From: Halomonas beimenensis
GTDB lineage: Bacteria; Pseudomonadota; Gammaproteobacteria; Pseudomonadales; Halomonadaceae
Assembly (NCBI RefSeq): GCF_002549795.1
Contig: NZ_CP021435.1
Location: 2,852,001-2,916,000 of the forward strand
Direction: 5' to 3'
DNA length: 64,000 nt
Shown: piece after piece, positions 56,211 to 64,000 of the stretch
Position numbering within the stretch: the stretch's first letter is position 1
How the letters are laid out: each line of letters opens with the position of its first letter
The notes under the pieces: model-generated
What the model was told of the DNA's origin: nothing
What the model saw: the letters and a program-made list of their open reading frames with translations, nothing else
The model's database searches: none
Made by a program: the position numbers and the translations under genes

Positions 56211-56507
56211 GCCTCCTCCCGATGCGGGGCGGGCGACGGGTCGGCGCGGCTTCGAGAGGGCGGCATCCAGCCGGAATCAAGGAAAGGAGCACCGAGCGTC
56301 GCGCGCCCGGGCAGTGCTGAGGAATCCTCCGGCGGAGCCGATGGCCCGGCACCGGGATTCCTGCATGTCTCGTATTTGAAAACTAGAAGCCGCGCCCCGG
56401 GAGCGTCAAGCCGGCCCTGAAGAGGTCGACCGACGCGACGTCTGCTAGGATGGCGATCCTCCCTACGCCCCTGAGACACACGACGGAACAAGGACGCTCC
56501 CGCCTCC

Positions 56508-57383
56508 ATGCTTGCCGAACTCTTCGCCGTGATGGCGCCGGTCCTGGCCGGGGCCGGCCTGGGCTTCGGCTGGGTCAGGCTCGGCCACGACTTCCCGGTC
56601 GACTTCGTCACCCGCCTGGTCTTCAACATCGGTACCCCCGCGCTGGTGATCGCCTCCCTGGCCGACGCCGAGATCGATGCCGGCAGCTTCGGCCGCACCA
56701 TGCTGGCCACGGCCCTGGTGCTGCTGGGCATGGCGATCGCCACCGGCCTGGCCAGTCGCCTGCTGCGACGTGACTGGCGGGTGCTGCTGGCACCGATGAT
56801 GTACCCCAACACCGGGAACATGGGCCTGCCGGTGGTGCTCTACGCCTTCGGCAGCGCGGGGTTCGTGTTCGGCATCACCGTGATGGTGACGGTGACCCTC
56901 TTCCAGTTCACCCTGGGCTCGCTGATGGCCGGACGTGGCAACCCCCTGAAGGTGCTCGCCACCACGCCCACGGTGTATGCCATCCTGGTCGCCCTGGGGC
57001 TGCTGCTCACCGACGCCGCCCTGCCGCGCTGGCTCGCCAACAGCGTCGAGTTGATCTCCGGCTTCACCGTGCCGCTGATGCTGATCACCCTGGGCGTGTC
57101 CCTGGCCAACATCCAGGTCCGAAGCCTGCGGTCCGGACTCGGTTTCAGCCTGCTGCGACTGCCGCTGGCGGCGGGCATGGCCTGGGGCATCGGCGCCCTT
57201 CTCTCGCTGCCCCCCACGGCCCATGCCATCCTGGTGCTGCAGATGAGCATGCCGGTGGCGGTGTTCAACTACCTGTTCGCCCAACGCGCCCGACGCGAGC
57301 CGGACTACGTGGCGAGCCTGGTGTTCTGCTCCACCCTGCTGTCGCTCATCTATTTGCCGATCCTGCTGGCCCTGCTGATGTAG
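56508..57383 (+). CDS. AEC-family permease
   Basis: This 291-residue protein with about ten helices is of the auxin-efflux-carrier type (MLAELFAVMAPVLAGAGLGF; RLVFNIGTPALVIASL; MMYPNTGNMGLPVVLYAFGS; GVSLANIQVRSLRSGL; MPVAVFNYLFAQRARREPDY). Bacterial members export or import organic acids such as malate or malonate; the substrate here is unknown. It is divergent from the proV-type gene. Confidence 0.87.
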   Translation: MLAELFAVMAPVLAGAGLGFGWVRLGHDFPVDFVTRLVFNIGTPALVIASLADAEIDAGSFGRTMLATALVLLGMAIATGLASRLLRRDWRVLLAPMMYPNTGNMGLPVVLYAFGSAGFVFGITVMVTVTLFQFTLGSLMAGRGNPLKVLATTPTVYAILVALGLLLTDAALPRWLANSVELISGFTVPLMLITLGVSLANIQVRSLRSGLGFSLLRLPLAAGMAWGIGALLSLPPTAHAILVLQMSMPVAVFNYLFAQRARREPDYVASLVFCSTLLSLIYLPILLALLM

Positions 57384-57393
57384 CCCCCCCGCC

Positions 57394-57399
57394 TATAAT
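57394..57399 (+). promoter_or_regulatory. -10 element upstream of the sugar dehydrogenase gene
   Basis: A perfect TATAAT eleven bases after the AEC stop and 30 bases before the next ATG; the -35 region is poor, so this is only a candidate. Confidence 0.4.
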
Positions 57400-57428
57400 G
57401 GGGACGGGAAACCTCCGGAGGGAACACC

Positions 57429-58580
57429 ATGGCTTTTCCGCTTCGCCCCCTGGCGGCGATCGCCCTGCTGCTCGGCCTGGGCGCCACCGACCCGGCGGAT
57501 GCCCGCCTGATCCCCACCCGCCACCTGGACGTCTGCCTGACGACCGTGGCGTCGGGCCTCGATCACGCCTGGGGGCTGGCCATGCTGCCCGACGGGCGTT
57601 TCCTGGTCGGGGAGCGCGATGGCCGCCTGGCCTCGATCGACGACGGCCGGATCCGCTGGATCGCGGCCCTGCCCGAGGTCTCGACCCGGGGCCAGGGCGG
57701 CTTGCTCGACCTCGCCCTTCACCCCGACTACGGCGACGGGGACCACGACTGGCTCTACTTCACCTGGAGCCGCCCCGGCCCCGGCGGTACGGCGACCAGC
57801 CTCTCCCGGGCACGACTGGGCGAGGGGCGCCTGGAGGATCTCGAGCACCTGTTCGTCCAGGACCGCTTCTCGCAGCCAGGCCGGCATTACGGCTCGCGAC
57901 TTGCCTGGCTGCCCGACGGCACCCTGTTGATGAGCATCGGCGATCGTGGCGTGACACCGGAGCGGGCCCAGGACAGGGGCGACCACGCCGGCAGCTTCCT
58001 GCGCCTGACCGACACCGGCGGCGTCCCGGCCGACAACCCCTTCGTCGGCGATCCCGAGGCGCTCGACGCGCTCTTCAGCATCGGCCATCGCAACCCTCAG
58101 GGCCTGACCATCGCCGAGGACGGCGTTCCCTGGTCCACCGAGCACGGCCCCCGCACGGGCGACGAGCTCAATCGCCTGGAGCCCGGCGTCAACTATGGCT
58201 GGCCGGAGGTCACCCTGGGCCGCGACTATGCCACCAACCTGCCCATCGGCCGCGACAGCGCGCCGGGCATGCGCGACCCCGTGCATGTCTTCGAGGGCCG
58301 TTTCGCCCCCTCCGGCCTGGCCCAGGTGACCGCCGAGGACTTCGCCCCCTGGCACGGCGACTTCCTGGCCGGCGGGCTGCGCAGCGAGACCCTGCTGCGC
58401 CTGCGCCTCGAGGGCGACGAGATCGTCGAGCGCGAGGCCATCCTCGCCGGCCAGATCGGCCGCATCCGCACCGTGCACCAGGGCCACGACGGTGCCCTCT
58501 ACTTGCTCAACGACCGGGACAACGGTAGCCTTTTTCGCCTTCGGCCCGCTTCCGCCGAGTCGAACGACTGTCCCTCCTGA
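57429..58580 (+). CDS. PQQ-dependent aldose dehydrogenase family protein (YliI/GdhB-like)
   Basis: This 383-residue periplasmic enzyme has a signal peptide of about 26 residues. The six-bladed propeller pattern includes SGLDHAWGLAMLPDGRFLV (with the conserved His), GQGGLLDLALHPDY, YGSRLAWLPDGTLLMSIGDR, FSIGHRNPQGL, STEHGPRTGDELNRLEPG and NYGWPEV. These match soluble PQQ glucose dehydrogenases of the Asd/YliI type, which oxidise aldoses to lactones. GGAGG lies seven bases before the ATG at 57429. It is 45 bases after the AEC gene and could be co-transcribed. Confidence 0.88.
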   Translation: MAFPLRPLAAIALLLGLGATDPADARLIPTRHLDVCLTTVASGLDHAWGLAMLPDGRFLVGERDGRLASIDDGRIRWIAALPEVSTRGQGGLLDLALHPDYGDGDHDWLYFTWSRPGPGGTATSLSRARLGEGRLEDLEHLFVQDRFSQPGRHYGSRLAWLPDGTLLMSIGDRGVTPERAQDRGDHAGSFLRLTDTGGVPADNPFVGDPEALDALFSIGHRNPQGLTIAEDGVPWSTEHGPRTGDELNRLEPGVNYGWPEVTLGRDYATNLPIGRDSAPGMRDPVHVFEGRFAPSGLAQVTAEDFAPWHGDFLAGGLRSETLLRLRLEGDEIVEREAILAGQIGRIRTVHQGHDGALYLLNDRDNGSLFRLRPASAESNDCPS

Positions 58581-58605
58581 GGCCCCGTCATCCCTGGCAC
58601 AAATT

Positions 58606-58634
58606 TGAATGACCATTCAATAAACGCTAGGGTA
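58606..58634 (+). promoter_or_regulatory. promoter with BetI-like operator upstream of the second ProU operon
   Basis: TTGAATG-AC-CATTCAA (58606-58621) is a perfect palindrome of the kind bound by TetR-type repressors, resembling BetI sites of choline operons. Its first six bases serve as a -35 (TTGAAT) with a 17-base spacer to TAGGGT (58629-58634). Repressor binding would block the -35. Confidence 0.65.
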
Positions 58635-58754
58635 TGCCGCCTCACTACGCGTCAACGCGGCCGAATGGCATGCTGACGCGACACCGACCCCGACAACCCA
58701 TTCCCGGCCTGGGCCCCTGGGGGCCAAGGCCGGGCGCCGACCAAGGCACCGCCA

Positions 58755-59957
58755 ATGAGTGACAACCGAAACGTCAAGATTCGGGTCCGCAACCTCAGCA
58801 AGGTCTTCGGCAACCAGCCGAAGAAGGCGCTGGAGTTGCGCGACCAGGGCCTCAAGCGCCCCGAGATCCTCGACAAGACCGGCCAGACCCTGGGCCTGTC
58901 CAACATCGACTTCGATGTCTACGAGGGCGAGCTGCTGGTGATCATGGGGCTCTCCGGCTCCGGCAAGTCGACCCTGATCCGCTGTCTCAACCGCCTGATC
59001 GACCCCACCGAGGGGGAAATCGTCATCGACGGGCAGAACATCCCGAGCCTCAAGGAGAAGGAGCTGCTGGAGTGCCGCCGCCGCCACTTCTCCATGGTGT
59101 TCCAGAACTTCGCCCTCTTCCCCCACCGCACCGTGCAGCAGAACGCGGAGTTCGGCCTGGAGATCCGCGGCATCGACGCCGCCGAGCGCCGTGAGACCGC
59201 CCGCAATGCGCTCAAGCAGGTCGGCCTGGAGGGCTGGGAGGACGCCTATCCCCGCCAGCTGTCCGGCGGCATGCAGCAGCGGGTCGGCCTGGCCCGTGCC
59301 CTGGCCAACGACGCCAGCGTGCTGCTGATGGACGAGGCCTTCTCGGCCCTGGATCCGCTGATCCGTGGCGACATGCAGCAGGAGCTGCTGCAGCTCCAGC
59401 ATCGCATGAAGAAGACCACCGTCTTCATCACCCACGACCTGGACGAGGCCCTGAGCATCGGCGATCGCATCGTGCTGCTCAAGGACGGCGAGGTGGTGCA
59501 GATCGGCACCCCCGAGGAGATCCTCACCAAGCCGGCGGACGACTACGTGCGCCGCTTCATCGAAGGCGTCGACAAGTCGCGCATCCTCAGCGCCGAGAGC
59601 GCCATGCGCAAGGTGCGTTCCACGGTGCGTGACACCGATGGCCCGCGCACCGCACTGCGCAAGATGCGTGACCACAGCCTGGACTCCATCTACATCCTGG
59701 ACCGCGAGCGCCGGCTGATCGGCCTGATCGATGCCGACGCCGCCAGCAAGGCCCTCGAGGAAGGCAAGGAAACCGTCACCGAGGCGATGACCCAGGACTT
59801 CCGCAAGGTCACCCGCGAAGAGCCCCTGCACAACCTCTTCGCCATGTTCAGCGAGAACCGCTTCCCCATCGCGGTGGTGGACGACAACCAGGTACTGCAG
59901 GGCGTGGTCGTGAAGGGCGCCGTCCTCGATGAACTCGCACAGGCAGGAGAACACTGA
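58755..59957 (+). CDS. proV: betaine/choline ABC ATPase with CBS domains (ProV-like)
   Basis: This 400-residue ATPase has the ProV N-terminal extension (KVFGNQPKKALELRDQGLKR), GLSGSGKST, VFQNFALFPHRTV, LSGGMQQRVGLARALA, VLLMDEAFSALDPLIR and FITHDLDEAL, and two CBS-like repeats at ~275-395. The Walker B region has DEA instead of the usual DEP, as in enteric ProV. First gene of a rightward V-W-X operon; the next ATG overlaps its stop by one base. Confidence 0.92.
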   Translation: MSDNRNVKIRVRNLSKVFGNQPKKALELRDQGLKRPEILDKTGQTLGLSNIDFDVYEGELLVIMGLSGSGKSTLIRCLNRLIDPTEGEIVIDGQNIPSLKEKELLECRRRHFSMVFQNFALFPHRTVQQNAEFGLEIRGIDAAERRETARNALKQVGLEGWEDAYPRQLSGGMQQRVGLARALANDASVLLMDEAFSALDPLIRGDMQQELLQLQHRMKKTTVFITHDLDEALSIGDRIVLLKDGEVVQIGTPEEILTKPADDYVRRFIEGVDKSRILSAESAMRKVRSTVRDTDGPRTALRKMRDHSLDSIYILDRERRLIGLIDADAASKALEEGKETVTEAMTQDFRKVTREEPLHNLFAMFSENRFPIAVVDDNQVLQGVVVKGAVLDELAQAGEH

Positions 59958-60793
59958 TGGCTATCGAATTCCCCCGCATGCCGCTGGGTGACTGGATCGA
60001 GGGCGGCCTGAACTGGCTGACCAGCGAATACTCCGCCGTGACCCGCGGCATCTCGCGCCTCACCCAGACCGGCATCGACGGCCTCAACGACGCCCTGATG
60101 TGGCTGCCCGACTGGTCGCTGCTGGTGATCATCGCCGCGCTGTGCTGGTGGCTGGCCAACGTCCGCCTGGCCATCGGCGCCGTGGCCGGGCTGGTGCTGA
60201 TCCTGAACCTGGGCCTCTGGGACCCGATGATCGAGACCCTGACCCTGGTGGTGATCGCCACCCTGGTGGCGGTGGTGATCGCCCTGCCCGTGGGCATCGC
60301 CGCGGCGCTCTCCGAGCGGCTCTACCGGGCGATCATGCCGGTGCTGGACTTCATGCAGACCATGCCGGCCTTCGTCTACCTGATCCCGGCGATCCCCTTC
60401 TTCGGCATCGGCTCGGTGTCGGCGATCTTCGCCACGGTGATCTTCTCCATGCCGCCGGCGATCCGCTTCACCACCCTGGGCATCCGACAGGTCCCCACCG
60501 AGCTGGTGGAGGCCGCCGACGCCTATGGGGCGACCCGCGGCCAGAAGCTGTTCAAGGTCCAGCTGCCGCTGTCGCTGCCCACGGTGATGGCCGGCATCAA
60601 CCAGACCATCATGCTGGCGCTGTCCATGGTGGTGATCGCCGCCATGATCGGCGCCGACGGGCTGGGCAGCGAGGTCTGGCGGGCCATCCAGCGCCTGCGC
60701 CCGGGCGACGGCTTCGAGGCCGGCATCGCCGTGGTGATCCTGGCCATGCTGCTGGATCGCCTGACCCAGTCGCTGCGCAAGCAGAAGGCCTGA
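59957..60793 (+). CDS. proW: betaine/choline ABC permease (ProW-like)
   Basis: This 278-residue permease has the usual acidic/polar N-terminus (FPRMPLGDWIEGGLNWLT) and six or so helices, with MQTMPAFVYLIPAIPFFGIG, the coupling loop EAADAYGATRGQKLFKVQLP and MLALSMVVIAAMIGADGLG. Shorter at the N-terminus than the other ProW in this window. Coupled to the ATPase by TGATG. Confidence 0.92.
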   Translation: MAIEFPRMPLGDWIEGGLNWLTSEYSAVTRGISRLTQTGIDGLNDALMWLPDWSLLVIIAALCWWLANVRLAIGAVAGLVLILNLGLWDPMIETLTLVVIATLVAVVIALPVGIAAALSERLYRAIMPVLDFMQTMPAFVYLIPAIPFFGIGSVSAIFATVIFSMPPAIRFTTLGIRQVPTELVEAADAYGATRGQKLFKVQLPLSLPTVMAGINQTIMLALSMVVIAAMIGADGLGSEVWRAIQRLRPGDGFEAGIAVVILAMLLDRLTQSLRKQKA

Positions 60794-60877
60794 GGCCCCT
60801 GCGTTGGTGGGCCGTCGGTTGCATGCCGCGGCCCGTCTCTGCATCCTTTGGTACGCATTCTTAATCAAGGACTTCCG

Positions 60878-61738
60878 ATGACCAAGCAACCGATGCGTCT
60901 CGCCGGCCTGGCCCTGGTCGCCGGTGCCAGCCTCACCGCCGCCACCGCCCAGGCCGCCGACAAGGGCACCGTCCACCTGGCCTACGTCGAGTGGTCCGAT
61001 GCCGTCGCCTCCACCAACGTGATGCGCGCCGTGCTCGAGCAGGCCGGCTACGAGGTGGAGCTCACCTCCCTGTCTGCCGCCGCCATGTGGCAGTCCGTGG
61101 CCACCGGCGACGCCGACGCCATGACCACCGCCTGGTTGCCCACCACCCACCAGGACTATCATGACCGTCTCGAGGATCAGGTGGTCGACCTGGGGGTCAA
61201 CCTGGACGGCACCAAGCTCGGCCTGGTGGTGCCGGCCTACAGCGAGATGAATTCCATCGCCGACCTCGACGACCACGCCGATGCCATCGACGGCAAGATC
61301 ACCGGCATCGACCCGGGCGCCGGCCTGATGGGCCTGACCGAGGAGGTCATCGAGGAATACGACCTCGATGTGGACCTGCAGAGCGGCAGCGGCGCCACCA
61401 TGACCGCGGCCCTGCAGAACGCCGTCGCCAACGACGAGGAGATCGTGGTGACCGGCTGGACCCCGCACTGGAAGTTCGCCCGCTGGGACCTCAAGTACCT
61501 GGAGGACCCCAAGAACGTCTACGGCGGCGCCGAGCAGATCCACACCATGGCTCGCCAGGGTCTCGAGGAGGACATGCCGGAGGCCTACGCCATCCTGGAC
61601 GCCTTCGAGTGGACCCCGGAGCAGATGGGCGAGGTCCAGCTGCTGAACCAGCAGGAGGACGCCGACCCCTACGAGAACGCCAAGCAGTGGGTCGCGGAGA
61701 ACCAGGACCTGGTCCAGGAGTGGCTGCCGGAATCCTGA
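60878..61738 (+). CDS. proX: glycine betaine-type binding protein (ProX/OpuAC-like)
   Basis: This 286-residue protein starts at the ATG at 60878 with AAGGA upstream. The signal peptide ends near AQA-AD (~residue 27). Ligand-site Trp candidates are in LAYVEWSDAVAS, SAAAMWQSVATGD, TTAWLPTTHQDYH and VVTGWTPHWKFARWD. It lacks the Cys pairs of the other ProX, so the two systems probably differ in ligand or affinity. Confidence 0.9.
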   Translation: MTKQPMRLAGLALVAGASLTAATAQAADKGTVHLAYVEWSDAVASTNVMRAVLEQAGYEVELTSLSAAAMWQSVATGDADAMTTAWLPTTHQDYHDRLEDQVVDLGVNLDGTKLGLVVPAYSEMNSIADLDDHADAIDGKITGIDPGAGLMGLTEEVIEEYDLDVDLQSGSGATMTAALQNAVANDEEIVVTGWTPHWKFARWDLKYLEDPKNVYGGAEQIHTMARQGLEEDMPEAYAILDAFEWTPEQMGEVQLLNQQEDADPYENAKQWVAENQDLVQEWLPES

Positions 61739-61768
61739 GGTCACAGCCTCGACGGCCGCGACGAGACG

Positions 61769-61798
61769 AAGGGGAGATGCCTGGCGGCATCTCCCCTT
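61769..61798. terminator. bidirectional terminator between proX and the aminotransferase gene
   Basis: AAGGGGAGATGCC (61769-61781), loop TGGC, GGCATCTCCCCTT (61786-61798) and then a T-rich stretch; a perfect 13-bp stem between convergent genes. Confidence 0.88.
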
Positions 61799-61829
61799 CT
61801 CGTTGTTTCCCGGGCGAGCGGGCGACGGA

Positions 61830-63239
61830 TCAGCGCGGCAGGTAGCCGTCGGCCTTGAGCGAGGCGGTCGCGGCCTCGATGCTCTCGCGCAGCGTGTCCG
61901 CCACGAAGTCGACGTGTTCCCGCGTCAGGATCAGCGTCGGGGAGAGGATGTTCATGTGGGCCAGGGGGCGCACGATCAGGCCGCGCTTCTGGCACTCGTC
62001 GGCGATGCGGTTACCCACCTTGGCCTCGGGGGCGATCAGCTCCCTGGTCGCCTTGTCGGCCACGTTCTCGAGGCACATCATGAACTTGCGACCGCGGATG
62101 TCGCCGACGATCTCCAGGTCGGACAGTGCCTTGATGCGGCTCTCGAAGTAGGCGCCCACGTCCTTGACGTGATCGCAGAGGCCTTCCCGCTCCATGATCT
62201 CGATGTTCTTGAGGCCCGCCGCGCAGCTCACCGGATGGCCGGAATAGGTGAAGCCATGGGTGAAGATGGCGCCGTCGGCCTGGGGCTCGCTGATCACCTC
62301 GTAGATGCGGTCGGAGAAGATGGTCGCGCCCAGCGGCAGGTAGCCGGAGGTCAGGCCCTTGGCGCAGGTGATGATGTCCGGGACGATGCCGAACTCGTCC
62401 TCGGAGGCGAACATGTGCCCCAGGCGGCCGAAGGCGGTGACCACCTCATCGGAGACGTAGAGGACGTCGTACTTGCGGCACACCTCCAGGGTCTTCCGGT
62501 GGTAGCCCTCGGGCGGCACGATGACGCCGCCGGCGCCCATGATCGGCTCGGCGAAGAAGGCCGCCACGTTGTCCGGGCCCAGTTCGAGGATCTTGTCCTC
62601 GAGCTCCTTCACCTTCTCGTCGCAGAAGGCTTCCAGACTCTGCTCCTCCGGCCGACGGTAGGGGTTCGGGCAGGAGATGTGGTGGACCAGCTGCCGGTCG
62701 ATGTCGAAGCCGATGTGGTCGAACTCGACCCCGGTGATCGACATGGCCATGTAGGTGCTGCCGTGATAGCCGTCGATGCGCGAGATGATCTGCTTCTTGC
62801 TCGTCTTGCCGAGCTGGTTGAAGTAGAAGTGGATCATGCGCACGGCGGTGTCGTTGGCCACCGAGCCGCCGCAGCCGTAGAAGACGTGGTTCAGATCACC
62901 CGGCGCCAGCTCGGCGAGCTTGGCGGCCAGGCGGGCCGCCGGGGCGGTGGTGTGGTGGCCGAAGGTCGAGAAGTAGGGGATGTCGCGGATCTGCGCGGCG
63001 ACCGCCTCGGCGATCTCGTCCCGACCGTAGCCGATGTTCACGCACCAGAGGCCGCCGATGCCGTCCAGGTAGCGCTTGCCGTCGGCATCCTGGAGGGAGA
63101 CGCCATCGGCCCGGTGAAAGACCATGGACCCGGTCTCCTTGAAGGTGGAGAAGTCGGTCCAGGGATGCATGAAGTGATCGCGATCCTTCTGCCAGATTTC
63201 CTGTTTCTCGAGCTGGGCGGGGGATTGCTGACTGGTCAT
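61830..63239 (-). CDS. class III aminotransferase (SpuC/DoeD-like)
   Basis: This 469-residue PLP enzyme of the omega-aminotransferase group has the N-terminal HPWTDFSTFKETGSMVFHRA pattern and GLWCVNIGYGRDEIAEAV. PLP contacts are in GCGGSVANDTAVRM, RIDGYHGSTY and YVSDEVVTAFGR; the Schiff-base Lys is in ITCAKGLTSGYLPLGA, with FTHGFTYSGHPVSCAA following. This resembles putrescine/polyamine:pyruvate enzymes and also the diaminobutyrate enzyme of ectoine breakdown; I cannot separate them by eye. Downstream of, and parallel to, an amino-acid/amine permease gene, which supports amine catabolism. Confidence 0.85.
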   Translation of the reverse strand: MTSQQSPAQLEKQEIWQKDRDHFMHPWTDFSTFKETGSMVFHRADGVSLQDADGKRYLDGIGGLWCVNIGYGRDEIAEAVAAQIRDIPYFSTFGHHTTAPAARLAAKLAELAPGDLNHVFYGCGGSVANDTAVRMIHFYFNQLGKTSKKQIISRIDGYHGSTYMAMSITGVEFDHIGFDIDRQLVHHISCPNPYRRPEEQSLEAFCDEKVKELEDKILELGPDNVAAFFAEPIMGAGGVIVPPEGYHRKTLEVCRKYDVLYVSDEVVTAFGRLGHMFASEDEFGIVPDIITCAKGLTSGYLPLGATIFSDRIYEVISEPQADGAIFTHGFTYSGHPVSCAAGLKNIEIMEREGLCDHVKDVGAYFESRIKALSDLEIVGDIRGRKFMMCLENVADKATRELIAPEAKVGNRIADECQKRGLIVRPLAHMNILSPTLILTREHVDFVADTLRESIEAATASLKADGYLPR

Positions 63240-63259
63240 GGTGTGACTCCTTCGGGGTC

Positions 63260-63285
63260 GGGAGGCGCCCCGCGGGGCGCCTCCC
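63260..63285 (-). terminator. hairpin between permease and aminotransferase genes
   Basis: GGGAGGCGCCCC (63260-63271) and GGGGCGCCTCCC (63274-63285): a perfect 12-bp stem with a 2-base centre. It follows the permease stop and could attenuate read-through to the aminotransferase gene. Confidence 0.55.
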
Positions 63286-63308
63286 TGGGTTGCTTCGAGC
63301 GCCGGGAA

Positions 63309-64000
63309 TCAGCGCTTGGCGATCTCGTTCAGGGGTTCGGGCTTGAACAGCGGCTTCTTCATCACCAGCTTGATCCAGGCCACGGCGACGACGCTGACGA
63401 TGCCCAGCACCACGCCGGCGTTGGTGAAGATCTCCACGGTCAGTTCCGGGGCCGGCGAGGCGTAGACGATGGCGTAGACCATGCCGGCGATGCCGATCAG
63501 CTGCGGCAGCGGATAGAAGGGCGAGCGATAGGGGCGCTCGGCGTCGGGATAGCGACGACGCAGGGCGATGACGTTGACGTGGGCGATGATGTAGGCGATC
63601 AGCCAGGCGATGGCGGCGGAGATCAGCAGCAGGCCCACGGTGCCCGCGTCGTTGCCCCAGATCAGCAGCGGCAGGCCGGTGACGCCGGCGGTGAAGAGCA
63701 CCGCGACCCAGGGCTCGCGCGTCTTCCGGGTCTTCCAGCCCAGCACCGGGAAGGCCTGACCCTGCTCGGCCATGCCCTGCAGCATGCGCGGCACGGCGGC
63801 CAGGGAGGTGTTCACCGTGCTGCAGGTCGCGGTGATCGCGGCCACGGCCAGCAGGAAGGTGCCCGACCCGCCGAAGGCGGCGGTGGCGTACTCCAGGTGC
63901 GGCAGCTCCGCGGTCATCAGGACCTCACGCGGCAGGTAGAAGAGCGCGCCCAGGCAGTAGAGGGCGAAGACCGCGAAGATCACGGTCAGGCCCAGGTACA
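63309..64000 (-). CDS. APC-family amino-acid/amine permease, C-terminal part
   Basis: The gene is cut by the window edge: the frame is open from 63309 to the last base (about 230 residues shown). At least six helices are visible (for example IFAVFALYCLGALFYL, FLLAVAAITATCSTVNTSLA, VGLLLISAAIAWLIAYIIAH, LTVEIFTNAGVVLGIVSVVA). The helix-loop pattern VPRMLQGMAEQGQAFPVLG and RRRYPDAERPYRSPFYPLP is typical of APC transporters. The GTG at 63983 is internal. Co-oriented with the aminotransferase, so it probably imports that enzyme's amine substrate. Confidence 0.85.
   Translation of the reverse strand, partial: YLGLTVIFAVFALYCLGALFYLPREVLMTAELPHLEYATAAFGGSGTFLLAVAAITATCSTVNTSLAAVPRMLQGMAEQGQAFPVLGWKTRKTREPWVAVLFTAGVTGLPLLIWGNDAGTVGLLLISAAIAWLIAYIIAHVNVIALRRRYPDAERPYRSPFYPLPQLIGIAGMVYAIVYASPAPELTVEIFTNAGVVLGIVSVVAVAWIKLVMKKPLFKPEPLNEIAKR

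Overview
The window is a GC-rich gammaproteobacterial chromosome segment. Two ProU-type betaine/choline ABC transporters, a DUF7282-type secreted protein and the codon bias suggest a halophile of the Halomonas/Chromohalobacter type; this assignment is inference from content, not a database result. No rRNA or CRISPR array is visible, and there is one intact tRNA gene.

Region by region: (1) 1-2774 is host backbone: the end of an unidentified gene, a small secreted DUF7282 protein, and a chemoreceptor behind a well-formed sigma-28 promoter. (2) 2825-16287 is an integrated filamentous-phage (inovirus) element of about 13.4 kb between a 46-bp direct repeat of the 3' half of a CAU-anticodon tRNA gene; the intact tRNA is at 16243-16319. 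Its plus-strand arm runs excisionase, small early genes with long hairpins, ssDNA-binding protein, coat protein with terminator, pIII-like, pVI-like, Zot/pI, a TraX-like membrane protein, replication initiator and tyrosine integrase. Its minus-strand arm holds a repressor and three AT-richer genes without recognisable function. A c-di-GMP phosphodiesterase with a degenerate GGDEF domain lies between the integrase and attR.

(3) 16.8-45.5 kb is an iron-acquisition island with about six Fur-box-like sites. The gene order ATP-grasp, NIS synthetase, MFS exporter, NIS synthetase, PLP decarboxylase matches pvsABCDE of vibrioferrin biosynthesis. A citrate-synthase-like aldolase (SbnG type) is appended, followed by an ABC importer (pvuBCDE-like) and a TonB receptor (pvuA-like). 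Then come a FhuF-type reductase, an AraC/PchR-type regulator, two more TonB receptors, an ABC exporter and a fhuCDB-type xenosiderophore importer. An MscS channel and a half-length CaCA antiporter interrupt the island. The fhuCDB module sits between inverted copies of an intergenic repeat.

(4) 45.9-52.1 kb is metal handling: DUF1007 plus NicO-family proteins, then a Mn/Zn/Fe ABC transporter (TroABCD/MntABCD type) in which both permeases end in a winged-helix-like extension. (5) 52.3-64 kb is osmoadaptation and amine metabolism: a PRC-barrel protein, a first ProVWX operon, an AEC permease, a PQQ-type sugar dehydrogenase, a second ProVWX operon behind a BetI-like palindrome, a class III aminotransferase and the start-less end of an APC permease.

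The least described part is the inovirus element: its TraX-like gene, its AT-rich minus-strand cargo, its structured early region and its c-di-GMP phosphodiesterase.
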